From NCBI RefSeq assembly GCF_003585765.1, contig NZ_CP021235.1:2480001-2544000 (forward strand): DNA of 64,000 nt, in the 5' to 3' direction. Origin of the DNA: Pontibacter actiniarum (GTDB lineage: Bacteria; Bacteroidota; Bacteroidia; Cytophagales; Hymenobacteraceae). Under the pieces are notes generated by a model, which ran no database searches, had not been told where the DNA came from, and saw only the letters and a list, made by a program, of their open reading frames with translations. This document shows, piece after piece, positions 28,054 through 36,061 of the stretch. A program made the position numbers and the translations under genes. Positions within the stretch are counted from its first letter, which is position 1, and each line of letters begins with the position of its first letter.

Positions 28054-29517
28054 TTACTTTCCCAACTGCACGAACATCTCGCGCAAGACCTTCTTGTCGT
28101 CAAAGTCATACTTTACCCCTTTGATCTCCTGGTAAGTCTCATGCCCCTTTCCTGCGATAAGTATAATATCATCCGGTTCGGCCAGCATGCAGGCTGTTTT
28201 AATGGCCTCCTTACGGTCCAGAACCGATAGCGTTTTCTTAAAATCCAGCGGTTTTACGCCTTTCTGCATATCGTCCAATATGGCCTGGGGCTCCTCAAAG
28301 CGCGGATTATCCGACGTCAGAATCACCCTGTCGCTCAGCCGGCAGGCGATGTCGGCCATTATGGGGCGCTTGGTTGCATCGCGGTTACCGCCACAGCCTA
28401 CCAGCGTAATCACCTTCTGGTTCGGGTTGCGGATTTCCTGAATCGTGTTCAGCACGTTTTCAAGCGCGTCCGGCGTGTGGGCATAGTCCACGATGCCAGT
28501 AATTTGCGACTCGGACACGATGTAGTCAAAGCGGCCCGCCGCAGAGTTCAGACTGGAGAGCACCGTCAGCGCCTCCATAGGGTCCTCCCCCAGCAACACC
28601 GCCACGCCATAGGCGCCCAGCAGGTTGTAGGCATTGAACGCGCCGATGAGCTTGCACCAGATTTCCTGCCCATCCACCTCCAGGTGCAATCCCTGAATAG
28701 TGTTATCAATAATGCGAGCCTTAAACTCCTCTGCCTTGCGTAAAGCATAAAAATGGGCGCTGGCTTTGGTGTTTTGCACCATTACCGGGCCTCGCTTGTC
28801 GTCGGCATTCACCAGGGCAAAGGCTGTTTTCGGCAACATATCGAAGAAAGACTTCTTCGCTTTGATATAATCTTCGAAACTACCGTGGTAATCCAGGTGG
28901 TCGTGCGTGATGTTGGTGAACACGCCGCCAGCGAATGTGATGCCCGCCACACGCTGCTGCACCATGGCATGCGAGCTTACCTCCATAAAGCAATGGGTAC
29001 ACCCGGCTTTTACCATCTGCGCCAGCAGCTCATTTAGCTTTACCGCGTCCGGTGTGGTATGCGTAGCAGGTATGATCTCTTCGTCTATCTGGTTCTGCAC
29101 CGTGGAAATTAGCCCCACATGGTAGCCCAGCTCGCGGAAAAGCTTGTGCAGCAACGTTACTGAGGTGGTCTTGCCGTTCGTGCCGGTAACCCCTACAAGC
29201 TGCAGCTTTGTGGAAGGGTGGCCGTAAAAAGCCGAAGCCATCCGGCCCAGCGCCTCGCCAGAGTCCCTGACCTGCACAAAGGTTATACCCGGCTGCAGCT
29301 CCTTCGGCAGTTCCTCGCACACAACAGCCACGGCGTTCGCCTCCACGGCCTTCTGTATAAACGCATGGCCGTCTGCCTGCACACCGCGCACAGCCACAAA
29401 CAGCACCCCCTCCTGCACCTGGCGGGAATCAAAGGCGATGGACTGCACCTGTACATCTAGCGGGCCGTGCGTACTAACCGCGCTTACGTTCTGAAGTATG
29501 TCTTGCAGCAGCTGCAT
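28054..29517 (-). CDS. murE: UDP-MurNAc-tripeptide synthetase (meso-diaminopimelate adding)
   Basis: 487 residues. ATP loop GVTGTNGKTTS near residue 110, carbamylated-Lys region and the amino-acid specificity motif DNPR (TSDNPRFEEP), which in characterised MurE enzymes selects meso-DAP over Lys. It overlaps the ftsI stop by one base (TAATG). It implies an mDAP-type peptidoglycan, as usual for Gram-negatives. Confidence 0.96.
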   Translation of the reverse strand: MQLLQDILQNVSAVSTHGPLDVQVQSIAFDSRQVQEGVLFVAVRGVQADGHAFIQKAVEANAVAVVCEELPKELQPGITFVQVRDSGEALGRMASAFYGHPSTKLQLVGVTGTNGKTTSVTLLHKLFRELGYHVGLISTVQNQIDEEIIPATHTTPDAVKLNELLAQMVKAGCTHCFMEVSSHAMVQQRVAGITFAGGVFTNITHDHLDYHGSFEDYIKAKKSFFDMLPKTAFALVNADDKRGPVMVQNTKASAHFYALRKAEEFKARIIDNTIQGLHLEVDGQEIWCKLIGAFNAYNLLGAYGVAVLLGEDPMEALTVLSSLNSAAGRFDYIVSESQITGIVDYAHTPDALENVLNTIQEIRNPNQKVITLVGCGGNRDATKRPIMADIACRLSDRVILTSDNPRFEEPQAILDDMQKGVKPLDFKKTLSVLDRKEAIKTACMLAEPDDIILIAGKGHETYQEIKGVKYDFDDKKVLREMFVQLGK

Positions 29518-31616
29518 TAGCTAAGTATAATCGTTATCGTTTTGTCTTTGTCTATATCGGTGCCCGGGGCCATCGACTGTTTCTTCACACGCTTGCCCAC
29601 TCCCTGCACCTTCACCTCCAGGTGTTGGTTGCCCAGTATGAACAGCGCATCGCGCAGCGTCATCCCCTCTACATCAGGCACCTTGTTCTGCAGCACCGGG
29701 TTCGGTTTAAACTCCAGCGAGCGGCGCTTCGGCGACACCCTCACCCACTCCTCGTCCATATTACCTGTATGGGTGCTGAGGCCGATGGTGTTGCAGATCA
29801 TTTTCAGATCGTCTAAGCTGCCCGCCTGCAGCACCGGCATACTTTCTTTGTCCGGAACCACGCGGGCCTGCATCGGCTTGTGCATCGCCAGGTCGCGGGC
29901 GTAGGCTTTATCGGCCAGTTCCTTGAAAACCGGGGCCGCCACGTCGCCGCCGTACACATTCACCCCTTTCGGGCTGTCGATGATCACAATGCAGCTGTAC
30001 TTCGGGTTGTCCGCCGGGAAGTACCCGGCAAACGAAGCAGAGTATTCGCGCACATAGCGGCCATCCTTTACTTTTCTGGCTGTACCCGTTTTACCTGCGA
30101 TCTTATAGTCGGTGCTGCGGATATTCTTGGCGGTGCCGTGCTCCACAACACCCTCCAGCATCTCCCGCAGCTTCTTCAGCGTAGCGTCGGAGCAAACCTT
30201 CTCGTTCAGCACCCGGGTACTGAACGACTGGATCACATCGTCGGCCTTGCGGATCTCTTTCACGATGATCGGCTGGATCTTTACACCGTTGTTTGCCACG
30301 GCGTTGTAGAGGGCCAGCGTCTGTAGCGGCGACAGCTTCGTCTCATAGCCGATAGCCATGGAGGTGAGTGTGGTGCCGTACCAGTTCTTATCCTGCGGGC
30401 TCTTCATGTAAGGCCTCGCCTCCCCTTCCATCTGAAAGCCCAGGGTGCTGTTCAGGCCAAACTGGTTCAGGTAGTTGACGTAAGCCTGCTGCTCATTGCC
30501 AAAGTGCTGCTCCATCAGCTTGGCCACCCCGATGTTAGACGACTTCTCGAACACCTCCTTTACCGTAAGCACGCCATAGCCGCCAATTTTGGAGTCGGAC
30601 ATGATCGTGTTCTTGATGCGGTAGCGGCCATCGCCCGTATCCACCGTGTCAGTCAGCTTTACCTCCGGGGCATGCTCAAAAAGCGCCATCATGGAGGCCA
30701 GCTTAAAGGTAGACCCCGGCTCCGTACGCCCCTGGTTCCCCACGGCGTAGTTATAGTCCTCTATGTAGCCGCCCTTGGTTTTGCCGAGGTTGGCCATGGC
30801 CTTTATCTCCCCGGTCTTCACCTCCATCAGGATCACGCAGCCGTACTCGGCACCTGTTTTGTCCAACACCTTATACAGGGCATTCTCGGCCACGTCCTGC
30901 AGGTTGATATCAATGGTTGTTTTGATATCGTAGCCATGCTGCGGCTTCACCTCGGTGCCGTCGTAGATCGGTTTGCTACCCCCGGCGATGCGTTCAAAAA
31001 GGGCCTCACCGTCCGTGCCGGCCAGGTCACCGTTAAAGCTGTACTCCAGGCCCGCCCCGTTTTTGTCTTCGTTGATAAAGCCAATGGTACGCTCGGCCAG
31101 TATACCGAAAGGCTTGAAGCGCTTCTCAACTTTCTCGAAAATCACGCCGCCCCTGTTCTTGCCCTCCCGGAAGATCGGCCAGCGCGTCATCAGCTTCTTA
31201 TCCTGATAGTTGATCTGGCGGCTGTTCAGGCGAATATACCTTCGGCCTGAGTGGCGCGCATTCTTGATCTTGCGGCGGTAATACTCCTCCGACTTATCCC
31301 CGTAAAAACGCGAAAGCAGCATAGCCAGAGAGTCTACGCCGCTGTTAAACACCTCAGCCTTTGCTACGGTCGGGTCAAAGGCCACGCGGTAGAAAGGCAG
31401 GGAAGTAGCCAGGATGCTCTCATTGTCGGAGAGGATGTTGCCACGGGTGGCGAACACTGGCTTGTAGTAAATTCGGCGCTCTTTGGAGATACTCTTCCAC
31501 TTCTCGCCATCCAGAAACTGGATGTACACGACCTTATACACAATCGCGCACGCAAAAAGGCATACCAACAGGAATGCCACCCTTACCCGGACTACTATGG
31601 ACTTCTTAATATTCAT
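29517..31616 (-). CDS. ftsI: Division-specific class B penicillin-binding protein FtsI with C-terminal PASTA
   Basis: 699 residues from the ATG at 31616 (MNIKKS); the longer reading is less likely. One membrane anchor (about 8-30), PBP dimer domain, transpeptidase domain with SxxK in EPGSTFKLAS, SxN in KSSNIG and KTGTARK. A single PASTA domain forms the last about 65 residues (VPDVEGMTLRDALFIL), as in SpoVD-type PBPs and common in Bacteroidota FtsI. It crosslinks septal peptidoglycan with FtsW. The start overlaps ftsL by 11 bp and the stop overlaps murE. Confidence 0.95.
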   Translation of the reverse strand: MNIKKSIVVRVRVAFLLVCLFACAIVYKVVYIQFLDGEKWKSISKERRIYYKPVFATRGNILSDNESILATSLPFYRVAFDPTVAKAEVFNSGVDSLAMLLSRFYGDKSEEYYRRKIKNARHSGRRYIRLNSRQINYQDKKLMTRWPIFREGKNRGGVIFEKVEKRFKPFGILAERTIGFINEDKNGAGLEYSFNGDLAGTDGEALFERIAGGSKPIYDGTEVKPQHGYDIKTTIDINLQDVAENALYKVLDKTGAEYGCVILMEVKTGEIKAMANLGKTKGGYIEDYNYAVGNQGRTEPGSTFKLASMMALFEHAPEVKLTDTVDTGDGRYRIKNTIMSDSKIGGYGVLTVKEVFEKSSNIGVAKLMEQHFGNEQQAYVNYLNQFGLNSTLGFQMEGEARPYMKSPQDKNWYGTTLTSMAIGYETKLSPLQTLALYNAVANNGVKIQPIIVKEIRKADDVIQSFSTRVLNEKVCSDATLKKLREMLEGVVEHGTAKNIRSTDYKIAGKTGTARKVKDGRYVREYSASFAGYFPADNPKYSCIVIIDSPKGVNVYGGDVAAPVFKELADKAYARDLAMHKPMQARVVPDKESMPVLQAGSLDDLKMICNTIGLSTHTGNMDEEWVRVSPKRRSLEFKPNPVLQNKVPDVEGMTLRDALFILGNQHLEVKVQGVGKRVKKQSMAPGTDIDKDKTITIILS

Positions 31617-32037
31617 CTGCCGGCACAATCACTTGATAAGGTGGAGACGAACTTTCTTCCAGGCCGAGCGGCGCCACGTTGCGCGCCACCTCAGACTGCT
31701 TACTGGCTTCCATGTAGTCTGACTTCAGCGTAGAGTAATCTGCGCGCAGGTCTTCTACCTCCACTTTCACCTTGTCTATCCTGCGGATAGTTTTCTCGGC
31801 AAAGTGGGTGTTACCGATGTAAAAAAGCGTAATGCCCGTCAGGAAAAGCACGCGCGGCATATATTTCAGCGGCACGCCCTCTTCAAACAAGGCATCTACA
31901 TTGGCATATTTATCCAGCAGCGCGAACAAGCTCAAGCCCTTTTTCCTGGGCTTCTGCGGTTCCTCTGCCTCTGGCTTCACACGCGCCGAATTTGCCTTCG
32001 GTGCGCCTGTTCTTTTGATGAGTACATTTGAAGCCAT
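31606..32037 (-). CDS. ftsL: FtsL-like cell division protein
   Basis: 143 residues. Basic cytoplasmic N-terminus (about 1-60), one membrane segment near 63-82 (VLFLTGITLFYIG) and a coiled-coil periplasmic part (DKVKVEVEDLRADYSTLKSD), the normal FtsL/DivIC bitopic layout. Sequence is poorly conserved, so the call rests mainly on topology and position between rsmH and ftsI. It probably recruits FtsW/FtsI through FtsB-type partners. Confidence 0.8.
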   Translation of the reverse strand: MASNVLIKRTGAPKANSARVKPEAEEPQKPRKKGLSLFALLDKYANVDALFEEGVPLKYMPRVLFLTGITLFYIGNTHFAEKTIRRIDKVKVEVEDLRADYSTLKSDYMEASKQSEVARNVAPLGLEESSSPPYQVIVPADEY

Positions 32038-32065
32038 ACCTGATTCTTTTCGCTAATAGTTTGTT

Positions 32066-32986
32066 TTACTTTCCTTCACGTTCCTCCTTCTTCTCCGCTA
32101 CCCTTAGCTTGGCACTTCTGGAGCGGCTGTTTTGCAGCAGTTCCTCGTCTGATGGCGTGATCGGCTTGCGATACACGGCCTCCAGCGGCTTTATTTCGTT
32201 TCCGAACAGGTCTTTTTCCACCTCTCCGAAGAATTTCCCTTTGGCGATAAAGTTCTTCACCATCCGGTCTTCCAGGGAGTGGTAAGAGATCACTGAAAGT
32301 CTCCCGCCGGGTTTCAGCACCTCGGCTGCCTGCTCCAGCATCTCTTCCAGCGCCTTCATCTCATCGTTTACCTCGATGCGCAGCGCCTGGAACACCTGTG
32401 CCAGGTACTTGTTCTCCTTTCCTTTCGGGGTGCAGGAGCTGATCGCCTGCTTAAACTCCGCAATCGACTCAAAAGGCTGCCTGTTACGCTTCTCCACTAC
32501 CGTGCGGGCAAGGGTCTTCGCGTTTTTCACCTCTCCGTAGATACCGAAGATACGGTGCAGCTGCTCCTCCGAGTAGGTCTCCAGCACCTCCCGGGCGGTA
32601 ATACCGGCGTCTGAGTTCATGCGCATGTCCAGCGGCCCGTCGAAGCGGGTAGAAAAACCGCGCTCCGGCACATTGAACTGGTGCGATGAAACACCCAAAT
32701 CCGCCAGAATCCCGTCTACCTTCTTCACACCGTACAGCCGCAGGTATTTCTTCAGGTCCCGGAAGTTGGCGCGCACAAACTGAAAGGTAGGCCCCTCCAG
32801 CCTCTGCGACTGCTCCTGGGCATCGCTATCCTGGTCAAAACTGTAGAGCTTACCGCTTGTAAGCTCCTGCAGAATGCGAGCCGAGTGGCCTCCACCACCA
32901 AACGTCACATCCACGTACACCCCCTCCGGCTTTATTGCCAGCGCCTCTACCGACTCCTCCAGTAATACTGGGCGATGATATTCCAT
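32066..32986 (-). CDS. rsmH: 16S rRNA (cytosine1402-N4)-methyltransferase
   Basis: 306 residues, MraW/RsmH family. Opening YHRPVLLEESVEAL, SAM motif YVDVTFGGGGHSARIL, ILADLGVSSHQF, and FQALRIEVNDE with ISYHSLEDRMVKNF near the C-terminus are all diagnostic. It methylates C1402 in the ribosomal P site. It overlaps the mraZ stop codon by one base (TAATG). Confidence 0.96.
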   Translation of the reverse strand: MEYHRPVLLEESVEALAIKPEGVYVDVTFGGGGHSARILQELTSGKLYSFDQDSDAQEQSQRLEGPTFQFVRANFRDLKKYLRLYGVKKVDGILADLGVSSHQFNVPERGFSTRFDGPLDMRMNSDAGITAREVLETYSEEQLHRIFGIYGEVKNAKTLARTVVEKRNRQPFESIAEFKQAISSCTPKGKENKYLAQVFQALRIEVNDEMKALEEMLEQAAEVLKPGGRLSVISYHSLEDRMVKNFIAKGKFFGEVEKDLFGNEIKPLEAVYRKPITPSDEELLQNSRSRSAKLRVAEKKEEREGK

Positions 32987-33453
32987 TATAAAAGTGGCTC
33001 TTCGGCCGGTTTATCTCCCAGGAACTTCTGGGCAAGCTGTGAGAAATTCTGTTGATCCTGAATCAGGAACTCCTCATACTTATCAGGGTTCCAGATCTCT
33101 ACACGGTTTCCAAGCCCCACCACAATCGCCTCCTTCTCCAGCCCGGCAAAGCGGCCCATCGTTTTCGGCACAATAAAGCGCCCGGCCCCGTCCAGCTCAA
33201 TCTCGGTGTTGCCCCGGAAGAAGTTCCGCTGAAAGTGGCGGTACTCTTCGTTAAACTCGTTCAGGCCGGCGACCTTGTCGTAAATCACCTTCCATTCGGC
33301 TTTTGGATACAGCACCAGACACGGCTCAAACCCCCTCGTTAGCACCACATGATTGCCAGACGCCTCCGGCAGGTTGGCTTTTATCTTTGCAGGTAAAACC
33401 AACCTTCCTTTTGGGTCAATCTTGCACTCATATTCGCCAGAAAGGAAGTTCAT
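32986..33453 (-). CDS. mraZ: Transcriptional regulator MraZ
   Basis: 155 residues from the ATG at 33453 (MNFLSGEYECKID); a longer frame to 33537 would cross the promoter and is rejected. Two AbrB-like/SpoVT modules, each with the DNA-binding loop: DPKGRLVLP at about 14-22 and DGAGRFIVP at about 90-98. MraZ binds GTGG-type direct repeats upstream of its own operon and represses the dcw cluster in E. coli. Matching repeats with exact 10-bp spacing lie directly upstream at 33524-33547. Confidence 0.95.
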   Translation of the reverse strand: MNFLSGEYECKIDPKGRLVLPAKIKANLPEASGNHVVLTRGFEPCLVLYPKAEWKVIYDKVAGLNEFNEEYRHFQRNFFRGNTEIELDGAGRFIVPKTMGRFAGLEKEAIVVGLGNRVEIWNPDKYEEFLIQDQQNFSQLAQKFLGDKPAEEPLL

Positions 33454-33474
33454 AGGCTCATGGTGGTTTCGTCC

Positions 33475-33494
33475 GTATAGTCTTTGGACTATAC
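33475..33494. promoter_or_regulatory. Perfect palindrome at the mraZ transcription start
   Basis: GTATAGTC (33475-33482) and GACTATAC (33487-33494) flank a 4-nt spacer. It touches the -7 box and covers the predicted start site, so it is placed like a repressor operator or a 5'-end RNA hairpin. Function is inferred from position only. Confidence 0.6.
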
Positions 33495-33523
33495 AAATGT
33501 AGCCATTCAACAAAAGATCGCAA
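33494..33523 (-). promoter_or_regulatory. Promoter of mraZ and the dcw cluster
   Basis: On the minus strand: TTG (33523-33521), a 19-bp spacer and TACATTTG (33501-33494). This is an exact fit to the Bacteroidota promoter consensus, with a predicted leader of about 35 nt before the mraZ ATG. Confidence 0.82.
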
Positions 33524-33547
33524 CCACAATCTACCACTTTTTACCAC
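33524..33547 (-). promoter_or_regulatory. MraZ boxes: three GTGG repeats at exact 10-bp spacing
   Basis: Minus-strand reading AAAGTGGTAA, AAAGTGGTAG, ATTGTGGTTG; the CCAC cores on the plus strand start at 33524, 33534 and 33544. The spacing equals that of the MraZ direct repeats known from E. coli (TGGGN every 10 bp), and the array abuts the -33 element. Operator function is inferred from this match. Confidence 0.75.
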
Positions 33548-33549
33548 TT

Positions 33550-33596
33550 TGTGGATAAATTATGGTAATCCACACCACTTATCCACATTATCCACA
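33550..33596. promoter_or_regulatory. Cluster of three perfect DnaA boxes
   Basis: TTATCCACA occurs twice in direct tandem with no gap (33579-33587, 33588-33596) and once inverted as TGTGGATAA (33550-33558). A one-mismatch copy TAATCCACA lies at 33566-33574, and another, ATATCCACA, at 33735-33743. TTATCCACA is the high-affinity DnaA box. Three exact 9-mers in 47 bp are very unlikely by chance. Confidence 0.8.
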
Positions 33597-33746
33597 CCAC
33601 CACCCCCTAATTTTGGGTATAACTAAATTTGCAGCGTATCGACAAATTGCGTAAAATACGACCCATAAACAATACAACAAACACATTATCAACCACTTAT
33701 CAATTTAATATATTACATATGCTATTTTATATAGATATCCACACCA

Positions 33747-33785
33747 AAAGTGGGGCGAAATGGAAAAAGTGGGAGAAAGTGGAAG
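33747..33785 (+). promoter_or_regulatory. Second GTGG repeat array, plus-strand orientation
   Basis: AAAGTGGGG, AAATGGAA, AAAGTGGGA and AAAGTGGAA follow one another; the GTGG/ATGG cores start at 33750, 33760, 33769 and 33779. Same element type and helical phase as the mraZ-proximal boxes but inverted and about 200 bp further upstream, on the far side of the AT-rich tract. Confidence 0.6.
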
Positions 33786-34029
33786 GGATTTAACTAAGGT
33801 GGGGCTACGTGGCACCCATTTCCCCTGCGCTGCAGGATGGCCAGTGAGCCCCGGTAGGCCCCGAAGCCGCGTTTAGGGCTTAACACAAAGCGTATCTTAC
33901 GAGCGGTATACACCAGAAAGCACAGCCTCCGCCAGCAACCTGCGGCGCCTGCCTCTCCCCAGGTACGACGGCAAAGCGGCCGCACATATTTTAGATCCCC
34001 AAAACGGTGTTAAAGACACTTGCAAAGTG

Positions 34030-34037
34030 TATATTTG
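34030..34037 (+). promoter_or_regulatory. Possible -7 box for the HMA-protein gene
   Basis: TATATTTG fits TAnnTTTG, 83 bp before the ATG at 34120. The -33 region (TGT about 19 bp upstream) is only a partial match, so this is tentative. Confidence 0.42.
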
Positions 34038-34119
34038 AGCAGCGCGGGACAAACGAAGCATGCCGGGAAGCATAGCGCTGCCGGCAAACCGTTTCCTTAT
34101 ACTTTAACAGCAAAAGCAA

Positions 34120-34476
34120 ATGAAGAAACTAAAGCCATTGTTCCTTTTGATGGTGTTCGCCCTGACCAGCATAAGCCTCAAGGCGCAGGAGCAGAACAAG
34201 CCTACGCAAACGGTACAGATCAAAACATCGGCCGTGTGCAACATGTGCAAGAAAACACTGGAGAAGCGCCTGGCTTCCGAAAAGGGGGTTAAATCCTCTA
34301 GCCTGGATGTGGACTCAAAGGTGCTGACCGTGGTGTTTGACAGCCGGAAAGCAGACGCAGACAGCATCCGCAAGGCCGTGACCGAAACCGGCTACGACGC
34401 CGACCAGCTACCCGCTGATGAAAACGCCTACAACCGCCTGCACGCCTGTTGCAAAAAAGGGAACGGCAACCGCTAA
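34120..34476 (+). CDS. Secreted heavy-metal-associated (HMA) domain protein
   Basis: 118 residues with a Sec signal peptide (MKKLKPLFLLMV...ISLKAQ, cleavage near 22). The mature part is one HMA ferredoxin-like domain (about 30-95): metal site CNMC in place of the usual CxxC of MxCxxC, then KTLEKRLASEKGV and SSLDVDSKVLTVVFD. An extra Cys pair (HACCKKG) lies at the C-terminus and could add a ligand. A periplasmic copper/zinc-type metallochaperone is inferred; such stand-alone secreted HMA proteins are common in Bacteroidota. Followed by a terminator. Confidence 0.82.
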   Translation: MKKLKPLFLLMVFALTSISLKAQEQNKPTQTVQIKTSAVCNMCKKTLEKRLASEKGVKSSSLDVDSKVLTVVFDSRKADADSIRKAVTETGYDADQLPADENAYNRLHACCKKGNGNR

Positions 34477-34490
34477 ACCAACACCACTAT

Positions 34491-34528
34491 AACAGGAAGG
34501 GGAGCTATAGCTGGCTCCCCTTCCTGTT
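34491..34528. terminator. Terminator after the HMA gene (also serves the convergent beta-barrel gene)
   Basis: 15-bp perfect stem: aacaggaaggggagc (34491-34505) with gctccccttcctgtt (34514-34528), 8-nt loop, then tttc. It lies between convergent genes ending at 34476 and 34580. Confidence 0.85.
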
Positions 34529-34579
34529 TCTGCTGCATCTTTATACTTGCTAATGCTTTCTACCGGCCAACACTTCCGC

Positions 34580-35170
34580 TTAAAACTTAAAGCCGAGGTG
34601 CATACCGATGGATAGCACAGGGGTTCCTTCCGAATAGTGAAAGTAGGCGATTCTGCCGCCAGCCACACCGTTGCGCAGGATGTTAAAGTCGTTCTCTATA
34701 AACCCGAAGGCCCCCACGTCGGAAGTCTTGATGTGCGTAACGGAGCCGTCCTGCGTGCCCTCGTCCTCGGGGTCTGAGTTTATTTCCGCCCGGTGGCGCG
34801 CCGTTGGCCCCGCCCCTAGCCTGAACGCCACCGACTCGTTCTGCAGAATATCGAAGGTAGCCTCCAGCGACGCCATGTAAAAGGTGTTCTGCACGGTGTA
34901 AATCTCCTTGGCTTCATCGTATCGCTTGGCGGACAGCAACCCGAGGCTCAAGCCCACAGCCAGCCTATCGCTCAGGTAGTGGTCAAAGCTGTTGCTGAAC
35001 ATCAGCCCCTGGCTATCGTTCTCGGAGAGCCACACAAAGTTGACCCCGGCCTTTAGCATGGCGGGCTCTTTGCCGACGCCCTTCGAGAAAGACTGGCTTT
35101 GGGCATTAAACGGTAAACTCAGGAACACGATACAGGCACTACAGGCTATAGAAGCTAGAATTGATTTCAT
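34580..35170 (-). CDS. Small outer-membrane beta-barrel protein
   Basis: 196 residues. Signal peptide 1-25 (SILASIACSACIVFLSLPFNAQS). The rest has alternating strand pattern with motifs typical of the porin/OMP_b-brl group: GVNFVWLSENDSQGLMFSNSFDHYL, LAVGLSLGLLSAKRYDEAKEIYT, FRLGAGPTARHR, ending IGMHLGFKF with a terminal Phe. Function unknown. Convergent with the HMA gene. I do not recognise a specific family. Confidence 0.62.
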   Translation of the reverse strand: MKSILASIACSACIVFLSLPFNAQSQSFSKGVGKEPAMLKAGVNFVWLSENDSQGLMFSNSFDHYLSDRLAVGLSLGLLSAKRYDEAKEIYTVQNTFYMASLEATFDILQNESVAFRLGAGPTARHRAEINSDPEDEGTQDGSVTHIKTSDVGAFGFIENDFNILRNGVAGGRIAYFHYSEGTPVLSIGMHLGFKF

Positions 35171-35301
35171 GGGCTGGAGACGAGGAAAGGAATGACACGT
35201 AAAGGGTTAAGGTTTCTTTTTACAAAACCCTCTAACATACGGGACTCCTGCCCGCGCTGTTGCACAGCACTCGCATCAAGCCAAAATTATACTTTGCAAA
35301 G

Positions 35302-35991
35302 CTACGATTTTGCTTTGTAAAGCTGCCACCACGGCAGGTAAGGCTTGTCGTGGTGCTCGTAGTGATACCCGAAGAAATAACAGCTCATAAAAGCCCACAG
35401 GTGGTTTTTACGCTGAGTGGAGGACTTGTGCCGGTTTTCCTCCGGGTGCTCCCCCCGGTGCGGCAGGTAGGTCCCGAAATAAAAAAGCTGAAACGTGGCA
35501 AGTATAGCCGGCAGCATCCAGAACAGGATTACATTCTCCAGCGGGAAGAACAGCTTCAGGACGTTAAAGGTAAGCGCCATCAGCAACAGCTGCCACCAGG
35601 TAATGTACTGCCTCAGGAAGCTCAAATACCAGGACCAGAAGGCCCCCGGGTGATAGTCCGGGTCATGCTCCGTTGCAACGTGCCGGTGGTGCTGGTGGTG
35701 CCTCGGCAGCAGGCGCGGATACCAGTTATAGGCAAATAAAAAAGCGGTTGCGGTGCCGATCGCCCGGTTTAACCCCGGCTTACCGGGTGCTGCCACGCCA
35801 TGCATGGCATCGTGTGCGGTAATGAACAGCCCCGTGTACAGATGCATCTGCAGCAGCACAAAAACATAGGTAAGCGGAGACGACAGCTCAACAGGCCAGT
35901 GCAGCAGGTACACCAACAGCGCCAGCCACAGCACAACGATTGTAGCCGCAATGGACACTCCCCTTAAATCGCTCTTTCTTGCTATCGCCAT
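35302..35991 (-). CDS. crtW: Beta-carotene 4-ketolase (CrtW-type)
   Basis: 229 residues, membrane fatty-acid-desaturase superfamily, length as in bacterial CrtW. His boxes: HDAMHG, HHQHHRH, FGTYLPHRG and the terminal YHYEHHD, which bind the di-iron centre. The combination DPDYHPG after the second box and TYLPHR is specific to CrtW-type ketolases. It introduces keto groups at C4/C4' of the beta-ionone rings. Last gene of the carotenoid operon, 70 bp after ispH. With CrtZ at 42.3 kb it predicts astaxanthin-like pigments. Confidence 0.88.
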   Translation of the reverse strand: MAIARKSDLRGVSIAATIVVLWLALLVYLLHWPVELSSPLTYVFVLLQMHLYTGLFITAHDAMHGVAAPGKPGLNRAIGTATAFLFAYNWYPRLLPRHHQHHRHVATEHDPDYHPGAFWSWYLSFLRQYITWWQLLLMALTFNVLKLFFPLENVILFWMLPAILATFQLFYFGTYLPHRGEHPEENRHKSSTQRKNHLWAFMSCYFFGYHYEHHDKPYLPWWQLYKAKS

Positions 35992-36061
35992 TTGTCACCC
36001 GTATTCGGATCAGAAACCTACACTCCGCCGCCAGGCTAAACTACAACTCTTAACCCGCGCT

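Larger units (their letters stand above)
33454..34119. other. Gene-free 666-bp control region, candidate oriC
   Basis: The only stretch over 300 bases without a gene. From left to right: mraZ leader, palindrome, promoter, MraZ boxes, three perfect and two one-mismatch DnaA boxes (33550-33596, 33735-33743), an AT-rich tract (about 33613-33740), four GTGG/ATGG repeats at 9-10-bp spacing (33750-33782), then ordinary GC-richer DNA (33783-34020) and a possible promoter for the HMA gene. No convincing ORF. It could be a replication origin or a DnaA-controlled dcw promoter. Confidence 0.6.

Noticed and set aside
33697..33705. CTTATCAAT and ATTATCAAC considered as further DnaA boxes
   Set aside because: They match only the first part of TTATCCACA, with several mismatches in the CACA half.
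33794..33985. Short minus-strand frame (63 codons) in the gene-free region upstream of mraZ
   Set aside because: No start context, no family features and Arg/Cys-rich low-quality composition; kept as non-coding.
34020..34292. Plus-strand frame overlapping the HMA gene in another frame
   Set aside because: The HMA gene has a signal peptide and CNMC domain; the other frame has nothing recognisable.
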